This document shows positions 13,175 through 25,418 of a stretch of 64,000 nucleotides of DNA, one piece after another. Position 1 is the stretch's first letter, and each line of letters begins with the position of its first letter. Source of the stretch: Amphirosellinia nigrospora (taxonomy: Eukaryota > Ascomycota > Sordariomycetes > Xylariales > Xylariaceae); contig SCHM01000001.1 of NCBI GenBank assembly GCA_004123355.1, positions 11,418,193 to 11,482,192 on the forward strand, given 5' to 3'. The position numbers and the translations under genes are program-made. The notes below the pieces were generated by a model that worked only from the letters and a program-made list of their open reading frames with translations, did not search any database and was not told the DNA's origin.

Positions 13175-15430
13175 ATGTTAGCAGTACAGCCCCGCCGGTG
13201 GCTGTCACGGCCCAAAGGCCTTTTGGTCTTCGCATTCACTACAGCCACCCTCTACTGGATTATGTTGCATAGTTCTGGAAACTATGGAGACCTCACCAGA
13301 CAGGGCCCTGGAGAGACCGTAGCCAACCCCCTGGCGAGTCAGGTCCCGAGGAGATCACCATCGTCGATTTGATCGACCCAAACCACGTGCCGAGCTTTGA
13401 AGACAAGATGAAGGAGGCACAAGAGGAGGAACAGGAAGCCATTCGGCAGCAGTTCAGACTTGAACATGACCACCTCGGCCGGTAAGCATTCCGGCACAGC
13501 ATGCATGACTTACTTTTACGAAATGGGAGCCGCTAACTTGCATGCAGTGTCCTTGGAGCAGATGCGATATATGGCAAGACATTGAAAACGCTAGATAACA
13601 GCAAGGCGCGAGCTAAGGCCTTCGAAGCCCAGTTGACTGCTGCCGACAAACCAGCCTACTTCACTACCCATATGCCCTACGTCTACGACCCATATCCCAA
13701 TTATAAGCAGAATGCGAAGACTGGGTATGTTCCATGCGAAGGTCCTAAAGGGGAGGTGGTATCCGACATCATGGTGTTCAAAGGACTTCCTAAAGATTTC
13801 CCTGAGCCTCTTATCGGCGGCTACGATGTTTTGGGCATGGATGGGGATTTGTGCTTCGAGCGTGAGACACGACTTAGTATGTACGGTTTCCAGAACGCCA
13901 GTGACACCTCAAATCCAATAGTGGACTGGGATAAAGTTCATTGGGGAGAGTTACAAGAGAAGTGCGTTCAGAAGAACAAGGCTCGATTCGATCTTCAAGG
14001 GCGACCAAATCCTTACGTCAACACGGTTTATTCAGGCAAGAAGACAACTGCATTTATCGGTGCGGACAGCGACTCGACTCTTGAGGAAACTCCCAAAGGT
14101 CGATATCACAATGATGATCTCAAGGGCCTTTGCGACTATGCACAAGCGGCCTACCTCCCAGACAGCCGCCAGTAGTTCCCAGGATACGGAATCCCGGACA
14201 GCGATACTTTTGCGGACATATACCGGGAAAGACTACAATGAGAACGATAAGCAAGTCATTCGCGCGCTTGTCACGGAACTTTCGCTACGTACAGGTGGTC
14301 GATATCAAGTCTTCCTGTTTGTCCACGTAAAAGATAATGCTTATGCGATCTGGGACGATGAAGGGACCTATAACTACGTCCTTCAGCAGAACGTCCCGGC
14401 CGAGTTCAGAGATATTGCCATCCTGTGGAATGATGAAGCTGTGCAATCCATGTATCCGAAATTAGACCAGAAAGGGCGACGGTACATATGTCTCAATGGT
14501 TGTCAGTTCAGAAGTTTATTCAGGAATTTCCTGAATTTGAATATGTTTGGAACTGGGAAATGGACGCCAGAATTACTGGTCAGCACTATGATTTCCTTGA
14601 GAAACTATCCTCATTTGCGAAGCGGCAGCCACGCCGTGGTCTGTGGGAGCGAAGCGAGCGTTACTATATCCCTTCGATACACGGCGATTACGACACAGAC
14701 TTTCGGAAAGAAGTAGAACAGCGTTCAGGGGGTGACACCATCTGGGGGCCTCTTGATCTCCCCTTCATCACTCCTGTCGGACCCCCGCCTCGGTGTCGCA
14801 GCCTGAAAAGGATGACTATAAATGGGGAGTCGGCGAAGAGGCTGACCTAATTACTCTAGCTCCAATGGTCAATGTCAAGAACAGCGGATGGGTTGGTGCC
14901 AATGATGTCTGGGGATTTAACGATTCTTCTCACGCAACGCAACAACTGTCTCGTCGTGTGACTATCGTCACCCATTCAAGAATCTCGAAAAGGCTTCTCG
15001 ATATCATGCATGTCGAAAATTTGCGAGGAAATCTTATCGCCTCAGAAATGACGTGTCAAACTATAGCACTCCTACATGGCCTAAAGGCCGTCTATGCGCC
15101 GATGCCAATATTTTTTGATAGGCCATGGAAAGGCAAGGACATCGCTCGATGGTTCAATCCTGGCGAGAAGGGCGATAGTGGAGGCGATAACTCTGCTATT
15201 GGCTGGGACGGGAGGCCAGGTACGGAGGAAGTACTTGGTACTACAGAGCAGAGCCTCCTCAGCGACTTTACAACAATCTCATGGGCTACGAAGACACCAA
15301 AATAGGCGGCGAAGAATGGGAAGCAATTCATGGCCGCACATGTCTACCGCCGATTTTGATGCATCCGATTAAAGATGTAGCGCCAACAGAGAGTGGCTAC
15401 GAAAGCGAGTCGAAGCTACCGTTTGGCTAA
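13175..15430 (+). CDS. DUF3405 family membrane protein, glycosyltransferase-like
   Basis: Fungal DUF3405 proteins are type II membrane proteins with a presumed glycosyltransferase-like lumenal domain; the reaction is not known. The start at 13175 gives a short basic N-terminus and one membrane anchor (LLVFAFTTATLYWIML). After that come a charged stalk (FEDKMKEAQEEEQEA) and the large domain. Landmarks are YDPYPNY, FERETRLSMYGF, AILLRTYTGKDY, LFVHVKDNAYAIWDD, FEYVWNWEMDARITG, WERSERYYIPS, MVNVKNSGWVGANDVWGF, FFDRPWKG and HGRTCLPPILMHP. One intron lies at 13482-13547 (GTAAGC..CTAAC..CAG), phase 2. The frame changes about six times (near 13.34, 14.15, 14.19, 14.48, 14.79 and 15.22 kb), each consistent with one lost base; with six bases added the CDS is about 731 codons. 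No domain segment is missing. The family assignment is by recognition; a substrate cannot be proposed. Confidence 0.85.
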
Positions 15431-17986
15431 AAACGCCTCAAATCGACAGCTTGTTCCAATTTTGAATTGAACCTGGGAATTTTATCCCATTAGTCACGCA
15501 TGGCGAAATTGCCGGCCTCTACGGAATATTAATGAAACTTAATGGCATTGCTCGGCGTTTATGTTCTGTGCCTTTCACGTCTGCTACATTTATAGCTGCA
15601 GTGCATTATCTAGGCGTGGTCGACCTAGCTTTTTGGAGGATATACCTTTCCAGTGTACAGGGTGCACTTGATGGATGAATGACTCATCATAGACTTTATA
15701 GATGGACGGCTGAGTCGGGAAAAAGAGAGACGGTCGAATAAACGAGATAAATAACCTGTACGGTATACTACTTTTTCACTAAACACACGTGTGTCAGTCC
15801 CTTAGCGCGTGCATGACATTGTGACAAGAGCTTCGGGCGAAATGCAAGATGTAATCATACTTTAAGACGTCTGGGCGCCAATAACGACCTTTTTCCTCTA
15901 TTCGACCAGATAGGATATTTACAAGTCTATATATCCAAACAACCTCGTTTTTAGTTGCCGACATTTCCTTTATGTGGCTGACTGCGTTGATGCCTCACGC
16001 GGAGTCTCGCTCTCTTGAGGCCATATCTACGATACGCAGGTGCCAGTATCGGCGTCTCGAATGTAGACCGCAGCCACCTATCTGAGACGCATGACCGCCA
16101 AATATTATGTATGGCCTTGGCTGGTCGAATTGAAATGAAAATGCATAAGTATTTGAAGAACAAAGACATTAAATAAGAGAACGGTCCTCGAGACGTAATC
16201 GCTTCTCATGTTGTGGTCATCATCGGAATGCCGCGGCAACGATCAGCTCTTCGCAAAATCCTTGCTCTTTTAGACGTGATTTTGAACATATCTCACATAG
16301 CAGTTCTTAAGTTACTTCCTCGCGTAATGTGTATCCTCAAGCCTTGTCTTAATGCTTCTTTTAAACATCAAAATCATCCGAAAAGTTTTATGGATTAAAG
16401 AGGTTTCTTGATAATACGCTTACTCCTACACATTATAATCGTCAAAGTGCTACTAGTCAGTCTATGGAACGGGCTTAGGAGAGCGGAGATAGGTATTTGA
16501 TTCCCAATTGTTCTCTAAACCTCCCAGGAGTACTAGTTAGGCTATACCAATAGACAACCCGCGTAGCAACGAGCTACGACATAACAAGCGTATCATAGAT
16601 CTTCGAGCATCGGCTGACGAACTCGACAGCGTGTGCAACATCCACTTCGCGTTCTCAGGGAGCTGTGCCGTCTCGTATTATCTCGCAATGCATAGAGTGT
16701 CCGATAGAGCCGCCAGACGCATTCGCTTCGATGTGGAATACCCCTGGTACACAATACGTAGTGCTGTTCCGTCTGGGAATCTCAAAGGCGCTCTTTGATT
16801 TATTTTTTTCTTCAAGCTGTGATTTAATTTACCCCCTCCCATTTCAGCATTTTAGCGATGTCGTATTTCCTAAACATAACCCCGCCAAACTCGTGCCCGA
16901 ATACAGCAAGGTGATCTCTGACAGTGACATGGTCAGGCTTGTACGTAAAGATATCTGAAATTTGCTTTTGGAGGAGTAGGTAAGCACGGTAGCTTTCTTG
17001 TAAAATTAAATACCTCTGCCTAGGTACGCATAGGTTGCTCCCTACCTCTTAGTTATATTCGAGCTTTCACCCACATTGATACTATTAGCACTTATGGCAT
17101 AATTTAAAGTCAATATCATGTTGCCTTGCTTTATCGTTAGTGATCATTTATTAATTCCTGCGCTATATGCGGATCTAATCTTTTAGATCTTCAGATCTTC
17201 TATTCCCCTATATGTCGGTGCCTAAAACAGCTAGAGAAAATCAAAGGTAGAAACATAAAAGCGAAGGCAAGACGAATCGAGTTCTTTCGGATAAATTAGC
17301 ATAGATCTCTGACTTGGAAGAAAAAGGGGCTAAGTCCTTGAAGAACCCCTGATCTCACAAAGACACTTAGTGATATGCAGCCTCTCGGTCATAGGCTATA
17401 ATTACAATTTCTCTCTTGGTAGGTCTGGGACATACATGAAAAAATTAATAGATATGATTTTCGAAGTTCCTATTGCGTTTGACGCGAGAACGTATTAAAG
17501 AAGGAGTTAGGCTACTGGCTAGATCTAGAGCTTTGGACTAGGACATGTTAGTCGAGATTAGGTATGCTTTCCTGATGCCTCATTACGTATATTAGTTAAA
17601 CGTTTCCTATCTAATCTGAGGGGAAAACTCCCTAGGCTCTTTATTATCTTTTGTAATCCGATACAGCGTTACTGATCCCCCTAGCATATTAACTCACTCA
17701 TTAGTAGGCTTTGTTGCTTGAGGTAAAATAATCAAATTGTAGATTACGAAAGATTTTAGAATGAACAAAGGTATAAGTACTAAGAGGACAGCTAACAATC
17801 CTATTGTGATACGGCATCAGTCGTTTTCTATACGAAATGTAGTCAAAGAAGACGTAATGGCCGTCCGTCGACAAGACTAATGAATTAGACATAGTGTAAG
17901 CTCTATATAAAGTGAAGATTGCACGTTATCCTAAGCTTCACTTTGCTTATCACCTAAGAAAACAAGAAACAACCAATTCAATCACT
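15431..17986. other. Intergenic, AT-rich toward its right half
   Basis: No gene recognised. From about 16.2 to 17.9 kb the DNA is clearly AT-richer than the flanking genes and has no long open frames. It could be promoter DNA or a mutated repeat relic. An AGATCTTC direct repeat pair lies near 17189-17203. Confidence 0.45.
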
Positions 17987-18976
17987 ATGGATTCATATAC
18001 GCCCATTAAGCTACCTTATTTCGCCCCACACTAAACTACTCCCAGCGCCTCTACCAACACTTACCCAAGTGCTCTCCTCTGCGGATTATCTAGTATCACC
18101 TGTAAGTACCCTCTATGGTAAAGATCTCCGTGTTGTTCGTGTCGGTGAGCACTTTGTTGCCAAGTATGGCAAAGGCGTAAGGGCTCTGGAAGGTGAGAAC
18201 ATGCTCTTCGTACAAAAGCACACCACAATCCCCATCCCACAGGTTTATGCCATATATACGTTTGGCGAAGGTCAGACCGTCATTATTATGGATTTTGTCG
18301 AAGGTAAGAGCCTACAGTATATTGCCCTAAGTACAATGAACACACAACAGTTAGACGCCGTCAGGGCACAGCTGAAGGCCCAAGTCGACCAATTGCGACA
18401 AATCCCAGCGCCGAGCTATTACGGCTCGATCGGCCGGCGGCCGCTCTTCGACGCGTACTCGGGTCGCGAGTACGGCCCTTTTGATGACTTTACTGAATTT
18501 CTCAGTGCCTTCTTCGATCTCGCATTTCACCCAAGAAGTGGTCAGCGATTTGTTGACATTAGGAATTCCTTTTTAGAAAGGTTTGAATCTATGACTAAAG
18601 CACTCGGGCACACTCATCCTGTATTCACACACAATGATTTCCACGAGGCAAACGTTATTGTACGATCTGACGGTACACCCGTCATAATAGATTACGAAGT
18701 AGCAGGCTTCTACCCGGCCTATCATGAACGAGTTTCAGCCGAGCTATTAGCTTCTTCGTTCAGCTTCCTAGATGAATACCCCGACGAGCTACAGATGGCC
18801 ACTAATGCACAAATGGCTTGGGCTGAAGCGAACGACGAGGAGCCCAGCTCTGGATCAGGATCGCCGTCAGATTCGACTTCAACTTCCTAAACGATGAGTT
18901 TTCAGTAGTAGATTTTGAAGAACCAACTAATCTGGACTTTAGCATTTCGCAACATGACGGCGTCACAATAGAATAG
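17987..18976 (+). CDS. APH-fold (aminoglycoside phosphotransferase-like) kinase-domain protein
   Basis: Protein-kinase-like fold of the APH family. In fungi these form large expanded families of unknown substrate; most are small-molecule or protein kinase-like. The core is one open stretch from about 18040 to 18870. It shows the N-lobe lysine strand (EHFVAKYG), a hinge-like IIMDFVEGKSL, the catalytic Brenner loop HNDFHEAN and the metal site IIDYEVAGFYP. All key residues are kept. The likely start is the ATG at 17987 (MDSYTPIKLPYF), whose frame breaks at about 18032. The likely true C-terminus (FLNDEFSVVDFE, stop 18974-18976) is in a different frame from the core, which otherwise ends at 18890 with a Ser/Thr-rich run. 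Adding back one base near 18860 and one or two near 18032 would give about 330 residues, normal for the family. Neighbours give no hint of substrate. Confidence 0.8.
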
Positions 18977-19255
18977 ACTTTCCAATAATCAGAATGCCAA
19001 AATTAAATATTTGTAAGTAACATTGCCGAAATTTTAAATATTTATGAGAATTCCTAAACTGTTTCTTACCATCTTGAATTAGATGTATTATTTAATATTA
19101 AAATTGTGTTGCTTTATTGATTAAGCAGCGTCGTGGGACTGGCCAGCCCCTCTGAAACCGCCATGTAGCATGCTAATCAAAGTATATAATAGTTACTTCA
19201 TACCGAATAGCCATCGTGCTTGTGTTCTTGAAAATTACTCAACGGGGAGTATGAA

Positions 19256-22200
19256 TTAGTCTAGAGCGTAACATTTCTCAACGCTTTGAGCGTCATTCCC
19301 CACCAATGAGGCATAGTGATCACCTTCCCACTGCCAAAAAACAAGAAAATGAGCAGCAAGTTCAAGTTGAATCCAGCATCAAACGCGGCAGCGAGAATGA
19401 AATTATACCTAGCCCATAATTGATAGCGATAGCGATACGCCCAGTACATGACAACAAACCCCCAATGAAGCGAGAGAAGTAACCTGTAGAGACGTTGCCA
19501 TAAAAAATCGAAGCACCCTGAACACTTAAAGTTAGTTCCTGTCAATTTTATTCTGGGGGTTCCAAGAATCTTCCCTACACTCCCCAGCCCAAGAAAGGAA
19601 GCATGTTCTCCCATAATTACCAAAGCAAAAAGAAATCGAATGGGGGATTGCTTACACTACAGTATCGTCGTATTGTATAAGTTGAATTTAGCGCGCGGGA
19701 AGAGGCGGTGAAGTAGATAGATCACGGCCGGCGCTCCCGCCCCGAAGAGGAACGCATATGGTATTGGCTTCCATTGTGCCTGTTGGAAGAGCTTTGTCGG
19801 GCCCTTTTGAAAAGAAAGGAAGATTAGCAATTGAATTCAACTTGATAATGCGGGAGATGTAGCTTCATGACTTTACTCACAATTAGGACGTACTGCACAC
19901 CCAAGGTCAGAGATCCAGTTAAGGACTGGCCTGTCCAGATATGTGCCGGATCCTCGACCGCGCCGGTCAAGTAATCACGTTTGGTATTCAACACCCAGCG
20001 AAAAGCGGCGTAGTTGATGGGAACCCAAGTGTGATACCGAAGACCTGTGAAAAGAAGACCGCGCGCTGAGGTACGTGCATATAATGTCCGATTTTCTGAT
20101 CCTGAAGCATACTACAACACTCGGATTAGTTATCACTATATGGAGTGTGGTGTATGAAGGTTATAGAAGTTCCAAAACGCTATCCTCGCCCAAAGGGGGG
20201 GGGGATTCGTGATTTGGACGTTGATAAGATGAAATGAAGACGATCGCGAGGATTCCTTACTATTGTGCTCGGTACCAAGCATCACCAGCAATTGAGCCGT
20301 ATACCTGTTAAAATATTAACTTATATTTGTAAAGGCAAGAGGTGCCCTACAACTTACACTCGCGCCTATGGGGCTTCTGTGATGAGACAGATTTTGGACC
20401 ATCGTACCGTATAGCAACTCGTTAAATGTTCCGATTGGCAACTGAAAATTGCTGACGGCATAAAGCCATCCTAATGGAATAACAACTACGGCTCCTGTAG
20501 CCAAGGCCACAAAGTATGTCCACCAAGGGATGAATATCAGATCTAATCCGACGATTGTAATAATAGATCTATAGCGTATTAGTCAGTAATAGTTATGTTA
20601 GTCGTGACTCGTATGGGAAGTTCATATACACGACGCTGGCCAAAAGGGAATAACACTGATAACTACCTGGGGACTTACACGAACGAAACCGAGAAGAGAG
20701 CAAAGTACCACCAAAAGGGAACCTCTTTATATGATCTCATAAGCACATTGAGCCGGTCGGCTGCGTGTATAGAAACATGTCAGTCGAGGTATCTAAGTCT
20801 CACATCACAAAACTTGCTTGACCAGACGAAACAATGAGGCTAGGGATTAGGTATGGAAAGGTTTTACACACACCATACTGGTGATTGATACCGCGGCCAG
20901 GGATACTTCTCCGAGCTCGGAACTTTTTGTAAGCTGTCCTGATGTTTGAAGCGCCGAAAAATGCAATCCAGCTATAGGCAGAGATATACGACGCGTAATC
21001 AAAGAAGATCGTCCATAAGTTGTGAACACCGAGGTACATAGGCCCATATTCTTCGTATGCCGTTTGATTGAATGTATTGGAAGACGTGACAAGCGAGGAT
21101 ACTGGATATGTCTCGCCATCGGCAGTGCAAGCCCGGTTCGTCATTAAACAATGGCTGTAGCCCCCAGGCACCCCATTTGGCGGCTGGGAGTAGAATCCAG
21201 GCGCTTAGGACGAAAGAAGCAAATAATACAACTTGCGACCACCAAGGACTCAGGAACAGGGGCACACCCGCGTTGTAATTCGATATGTTGGCCCAGTCGA
21301 AGCTCAGATTCAGGAAGCCCATGCCACCTAGCCCCGAACCAATGAAGTTGGCAACGGGATTGTGCGGCGCAACCCAGCATAGGAAGGCGAGAGAGCTGGT
21401 AAAGGGAAACACGTATTCGGGAAGAAATTGCCAAAGTGTGACGCCAAGCAGCGTCAACCAGAAGACTTTGAACTGTTTACGAGCTGCCGGGGATGGGCTC
21501 TTGTTCTGCTTCGCTTGGGTCTCGAATAGTGCAGTCTGACACAAGGCCTGCCACCATTGGTAAGACGGCTCGTACAAAAGCAGTTGCCGTGCTATGGCGG
21601 CGAACGCGTATCCCGTAGCATCGATAGACCACATGAAGAATATAGCTGCAGCAGGGTGAAGGCGCTCGTTGAAATACAGCTCGCCGACGGCAATCGGCGT
21701 CGTAGCTAAGTTACCGGTCGCACCAGACGCTGCGGTGATTGTAACGAGAACATGTTCCTTGACAGACCACGGCCCAGGATTCATATTGAAGGACCATTTC
21801 GTAAGAGGGATGCTGAGCTGGCGATTGGTAGAACACGAGCAAGCCACAACCCCACGTAATTTGACGCAATTTGAACGAAGAAGACAGAATATGGTGCATA
21901 TGTCGTTCTAAACGTATTTATTTGGGATAAAAAGGCGCCAGGGACGACGAAAAGTATCGCCAAGATAAAGTATCTAAATGTGAGCGTAGGCAATGTCGCT
22001 ATGAGAGAATCATATGTTAGAGACTACCACTGATACGACTCATCTAGTGGGGTTTGGGGATAGTGAGCCCAAAAATAGGCATGTCGAGAAACGGTAAACC
22101 CAAGTATGAGTATACGTACTATCATCATGAAGACTAACAACCCGCCTGACCTCGGGAGGAATCTCGTTAATCTCGGGGTCATTCTCAGACTCCAGGTCCG

Positions 22201-22405
22201 CATCCACTTCGACGGCGTCCTCCAGGGCTCTTCTCCCCTGTACCACCGCGCGAGTTAATATCTCCCTTTAAGTCGTCGCTCTGCTTCTCGGAATTATCAT
22301 CAATCAATCGTTTATGAGGAGCGTTAGGCGCTCCTCGGTTGGCTGGACGCCAGATGACTTAGCTTCGGCTCCCGCCAAGCTTGGCGCACTACTGCCGGCA
22401 GACAT
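19256..22405 (-). CDS. OPT-family oligopeptide transporter
   Basis: Multi-pass plasma membrane, proton-coupled importer of small peptides (OPT family). The likely start at 22405 (MSAGSSAPSL) leads through an acidic hydrophilic tail (SENDPEINEIPPEVRR) into many hydrophobic helices. Family signatures are the NPGPWSVKEH motif, TPIAVGELYF, GPMYLGVHNLW, SYKEVPFWWY, PIGASVYGSIAGDAWYRAQ, WARYNFILAAAFDAG and GSGKVITMPHWWG. Introns placed by GT..AG and codon phase: 21999-22119, 20761-20873, 20569-20678, 20305-20357, 20112-20260 and 19804-19880, plus one more at about 19.53-19.66 kb. The frame breaks several times (N-terminal tail, near 21836, 21170, 20030, 19.5 kb and 19293). Near the end, one lost G in TGGGG hides the normal ending GNDAQSVEKCYALD; without that the frame ends at 19261. 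A run of ten G lies in the fifth intron. No helix appears missing. Confidence 0.9.
20195..20204. repeat. G10 homopolymer in OPT intron
   Basis: Ten consecutive G residues lie inside the intron at 20112-20260. Its length should be treated with caution, given the homopolymer-linked frame breaks nearby. Confidence 0.8.
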
Positions 22406-23789
22406 CTTTGTGTGGTCCTCTTAGCTGCCGAGCGATATTTGTCACGATAGACGTTACCAAGCGTCGATAATAGCGAGTTATCGGTATGTGACAAGAAACA
22501 GGCGACAAAGTAACTCTACCACGTTTTTAAAATCCCAATCACCAACTTTTAAGTTCTTATGACGCCACCAAGAACTAAAACGTCGTGCAGCAGGTCAATC
22601 GCGCCATCGCCCAACGAAGAAAAAAACACCACCAAAATGCCGGATAAAGTGTGACAAAGATTATAGCGCAATTGGCTTACGGCCGGATTCCACCAATGTC
22701 GATCCCAAAAGAAACCTCGCAAGGTTACATCGTTTCCCCCGCGTTCATGTGCCCACACAAGGCGGTACTAGGACCAATTACTACTCGTTGCAACAATCCA
22801 TATCGCAGGGGAGGGCCGATACAAAGTTTCCTGGGAGCATCAGTGCCAGAGAGAAATTCGACTCTCTGATGTGGAATGTATTAAATGAGCTATTTGGTTG
22901 GTCTCTGTCGACTATCAAGGTGACGTCTGAGAACACCCAAACTGACTTTAGACCTAGGACTCGACGCGCTTGCGATATATTATTAGAAGCTTGAAAAATC
23001 CGAGAATTGTTGGGTGCCCTCAAATTGTGGGTGTAATGGTGATTATGGGTTCTGTAGGATGCTGCATGTATACGATCGCAAAGTGGCAAGCTAACAAATC
23101 ATCTTAAGATCAACATTACCCACGAAAGTTACACGAAATTACCGCCTTGCAGATGCTCGGCTTACTTGCGTTCGCAGAAGTGCAAATCAGTTGGTGAATG
23201 TAGTTATAGAGAGCCTCGTCCTTCAATATGTTTGATCATTAAACTAGATGGATGCGATAGAACGATCTAAATGATTAGGTAATATAGCGTCGGATTTATA
23301 CGTGCGGTAAAATAATCGCTTATTCCACATAACAGATAAAAACAATCGAGCTTAATAATCATTGAAACCATCTTGACCCAAGTGATACATATACAACAGC
23401 TTCTCGATCATACCTTGATGACTAACGTGAGCATTGAAAGACTAGGTCCACCCTTAGCTGGAAGTTCGGCCAGACAATAGTAATTGTATATCACTCTAGT
23501 ATAGCACAGTAACTCTCATCTCATGACGCCTCTTCTCAAAATCTTAAAATAGTCGGGAAAGTGCGGGACCAATTCATTATCATTCGTTGGAAAGCATATC
23601 CGTTCAATGGCCGTGGTGTATCATGGATTGCGACTATAAGCTAAGTATCGAGTATTCTGAGTTGTAACCTACGGCATTACGCCTGCGCCATATCTGGTCA
23701 TTACTGAGACCTACAGCACCGACTAGAGGCGAGAATAATACATGTTGATGAAGTGATTATGCGTCTAAATAGTTAAAGAATGAAGTTCC
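22406..23789. other. Intergenic between OPT and OTU2 genes
   Basis: About 1.4 kb upstream of the OPT transporter and downstream of OTU2. No recognisable gene is present. The DNA is AT-rich from about 23.1 to 23.6 kb. Confidence 0.5.
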
Positions 23790-24821
23790 TTAACTCTTCT
23801 TCCTCAAGGAGTTATATGCTCGCCAAGGCCGTATCCATGGCGGTAATACGCAAGCCAGATCGTCCTATCCCCATCTTTCTCCGCCGCCGCATTTTCATGT
23901 CCGCCGCTCGGCTGTATCGTCTCGGTCCGCCATTCTGAACGACTTTGATCTCGACCCGATACGCGCTGGCCAACGCAAGCAGCTCGAGCTGACCGCCACT
24001 CTGCCGTGTCCCTCATCTTCGGAACATAGCTTTCAAACGGCTCCTCGAGGAACGGCATGAAGTCGTCCGAATGGCTCTCCATGTAATTTGTAGCGACCCT
24101 CCGCACGACTCTGTACGGCGGCGCCTGACCTTCGCCTGTCTCTCCATCTACAGTCCCGTCATTTGGAGAGGAGGGAGAGATCGGGATCTTCCGCTGCGCA
24201 AGTTGGTCCGCGACGGCCGAGAACAAGCAATGGCCATCGGGCCGTATTTCGTGCTCAATGACCCGTGGGCGCCGAACGCGCGTTCGAGCGACGCCCTCTC
24301 CAAGCCCCGGTGGTCCGTCATACCCTGCGCCTCTCTCTCGGCCGCCTCGGCCTCTTCTTCCCGTTCGGCGGCGCGGCGGCCATGCGTTCCTTTTGGCGAT
24401 TGCGCTTCTTCCCGCCTTGTCCCTGCTCCTGTGGCCGCGTTTGTGCAGACGGTTCGGCGCTTGATGTCTCCAATGGAGGTTTTGTAGATATATCTGACGA
24501 TATCGTCGCGCCTTTTAACCGATTCGTAATTCTCTCGGTATCTACGATTGTGTCCTCCGTACTTTTCTGTACCGCGTTTTGCCCGACGCCATTGAGCCCC
24601 TCCCCTTCTTCCTCCCCTCGCTCGTCAAGGTCCCCATCGCCCCCCAGCGCAGCAAGCTCCCGTTCCTGGCGCTCCTTAAGTTCCTGCTCGAGTCCAGCGC
24701 ACTCATCATTGACCCCTTTTCGCGTCTTCTTGTTCGCGTTCTTTTTCTTACTTGTGATACGTGACTGCAGGTCCCGTTGTTCTTTGCGATGGCGTGCCTG
24801 GATCACTTCTAACGTCTCCAT
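23790..24821 (-). CDS. OTU2: OTU-domain deubiquitinase, OTU2/OTUD6B type
   Basis: Cysteine protease removing ubiquitin, the counterpart of yeast Otu2 and human OTUD6B, which act on ribosome-associated ubiquitin. The start METLEVIQARHRKEQ is preferred over an in-frame ATG six codons upstream (24839) because it matches the family N-terminus. An N-terminal Arg/Lys/Glu coiled coil (SKKKNANKKTRKGVNDEC, then KERQEREL) is followed by an acidic linker and a KKRNRQKER stretch. The OTU domain has catalytic Asp and Cys in DGHCLFSA, VATNYMESHSDDFMPFL, and catalytic His in GEH at the C-terminus. About five frame breaks occur (near 24.42, 24.23, 23.99, 23.93 and 23.81 kb). The last, one base lost after GEH, hides the natural ending YNSLRKKS with stop at 23790. 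The catalytic triad is intact in all frames, so a live enzyme is likely. No intron is needed. Confidence 0.88.
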
Positions 24822-25418
24822 GGCGAGATCGGTTATCAAGATGTAAAAGTCCTGGAGGAGCCGATAGATGTTTTATTATGTTGCACTAGAATGATTCATG
24901 CAGTACGTGTCGAGATTACCCTGTTTGTGGTTTGAGAGTTGCAAAAATAAGTGAGAGCTTCTTGTTATTTGTGGTTTTACGTGGGGGTGGGATGGCACTG
25001 TTTTGTGGTGGGGCTCATGTGCCCCTCTGACTCTTACCATTGGCATACTAAACACTGGGCAGACGAAAGGTAACTTGTTCCATAGTCCCATAATGCAGCA
25101 TTTCACCATGTAGAGAGCAGAACTAGGCGAACATAGATCAAGTGAATTCATTGTCCAGTTTGGCCTATTAATAACTATAAAACAATCAAGAACTCCCGAT
25201 CACAATCGGACGAGCTCCTGAGGCAGCCTGTATTCATTATGCTGCGACCACAAGTTTAAGGGTCGATATTCTCCATAACTAGCACTCTCTTCCATCTATC
25301 CAGTACATAAAAGGGAGAAAACACACAAACTTATGACGCCGAGTCCTGTAGATGATCGACTTTTATACACAAACTGGAGTATAGAGTGAAGCCGTGTTCA
25401 ATTGAACCAGGGCTCCCT
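24822..25418. other. Intergenic between OTU2 and chitin synthase
   Basis: About 600 bp holding the OTU2 promoter and the chitin synthase 3' end. No further gene was seen. Confidence 0.5.
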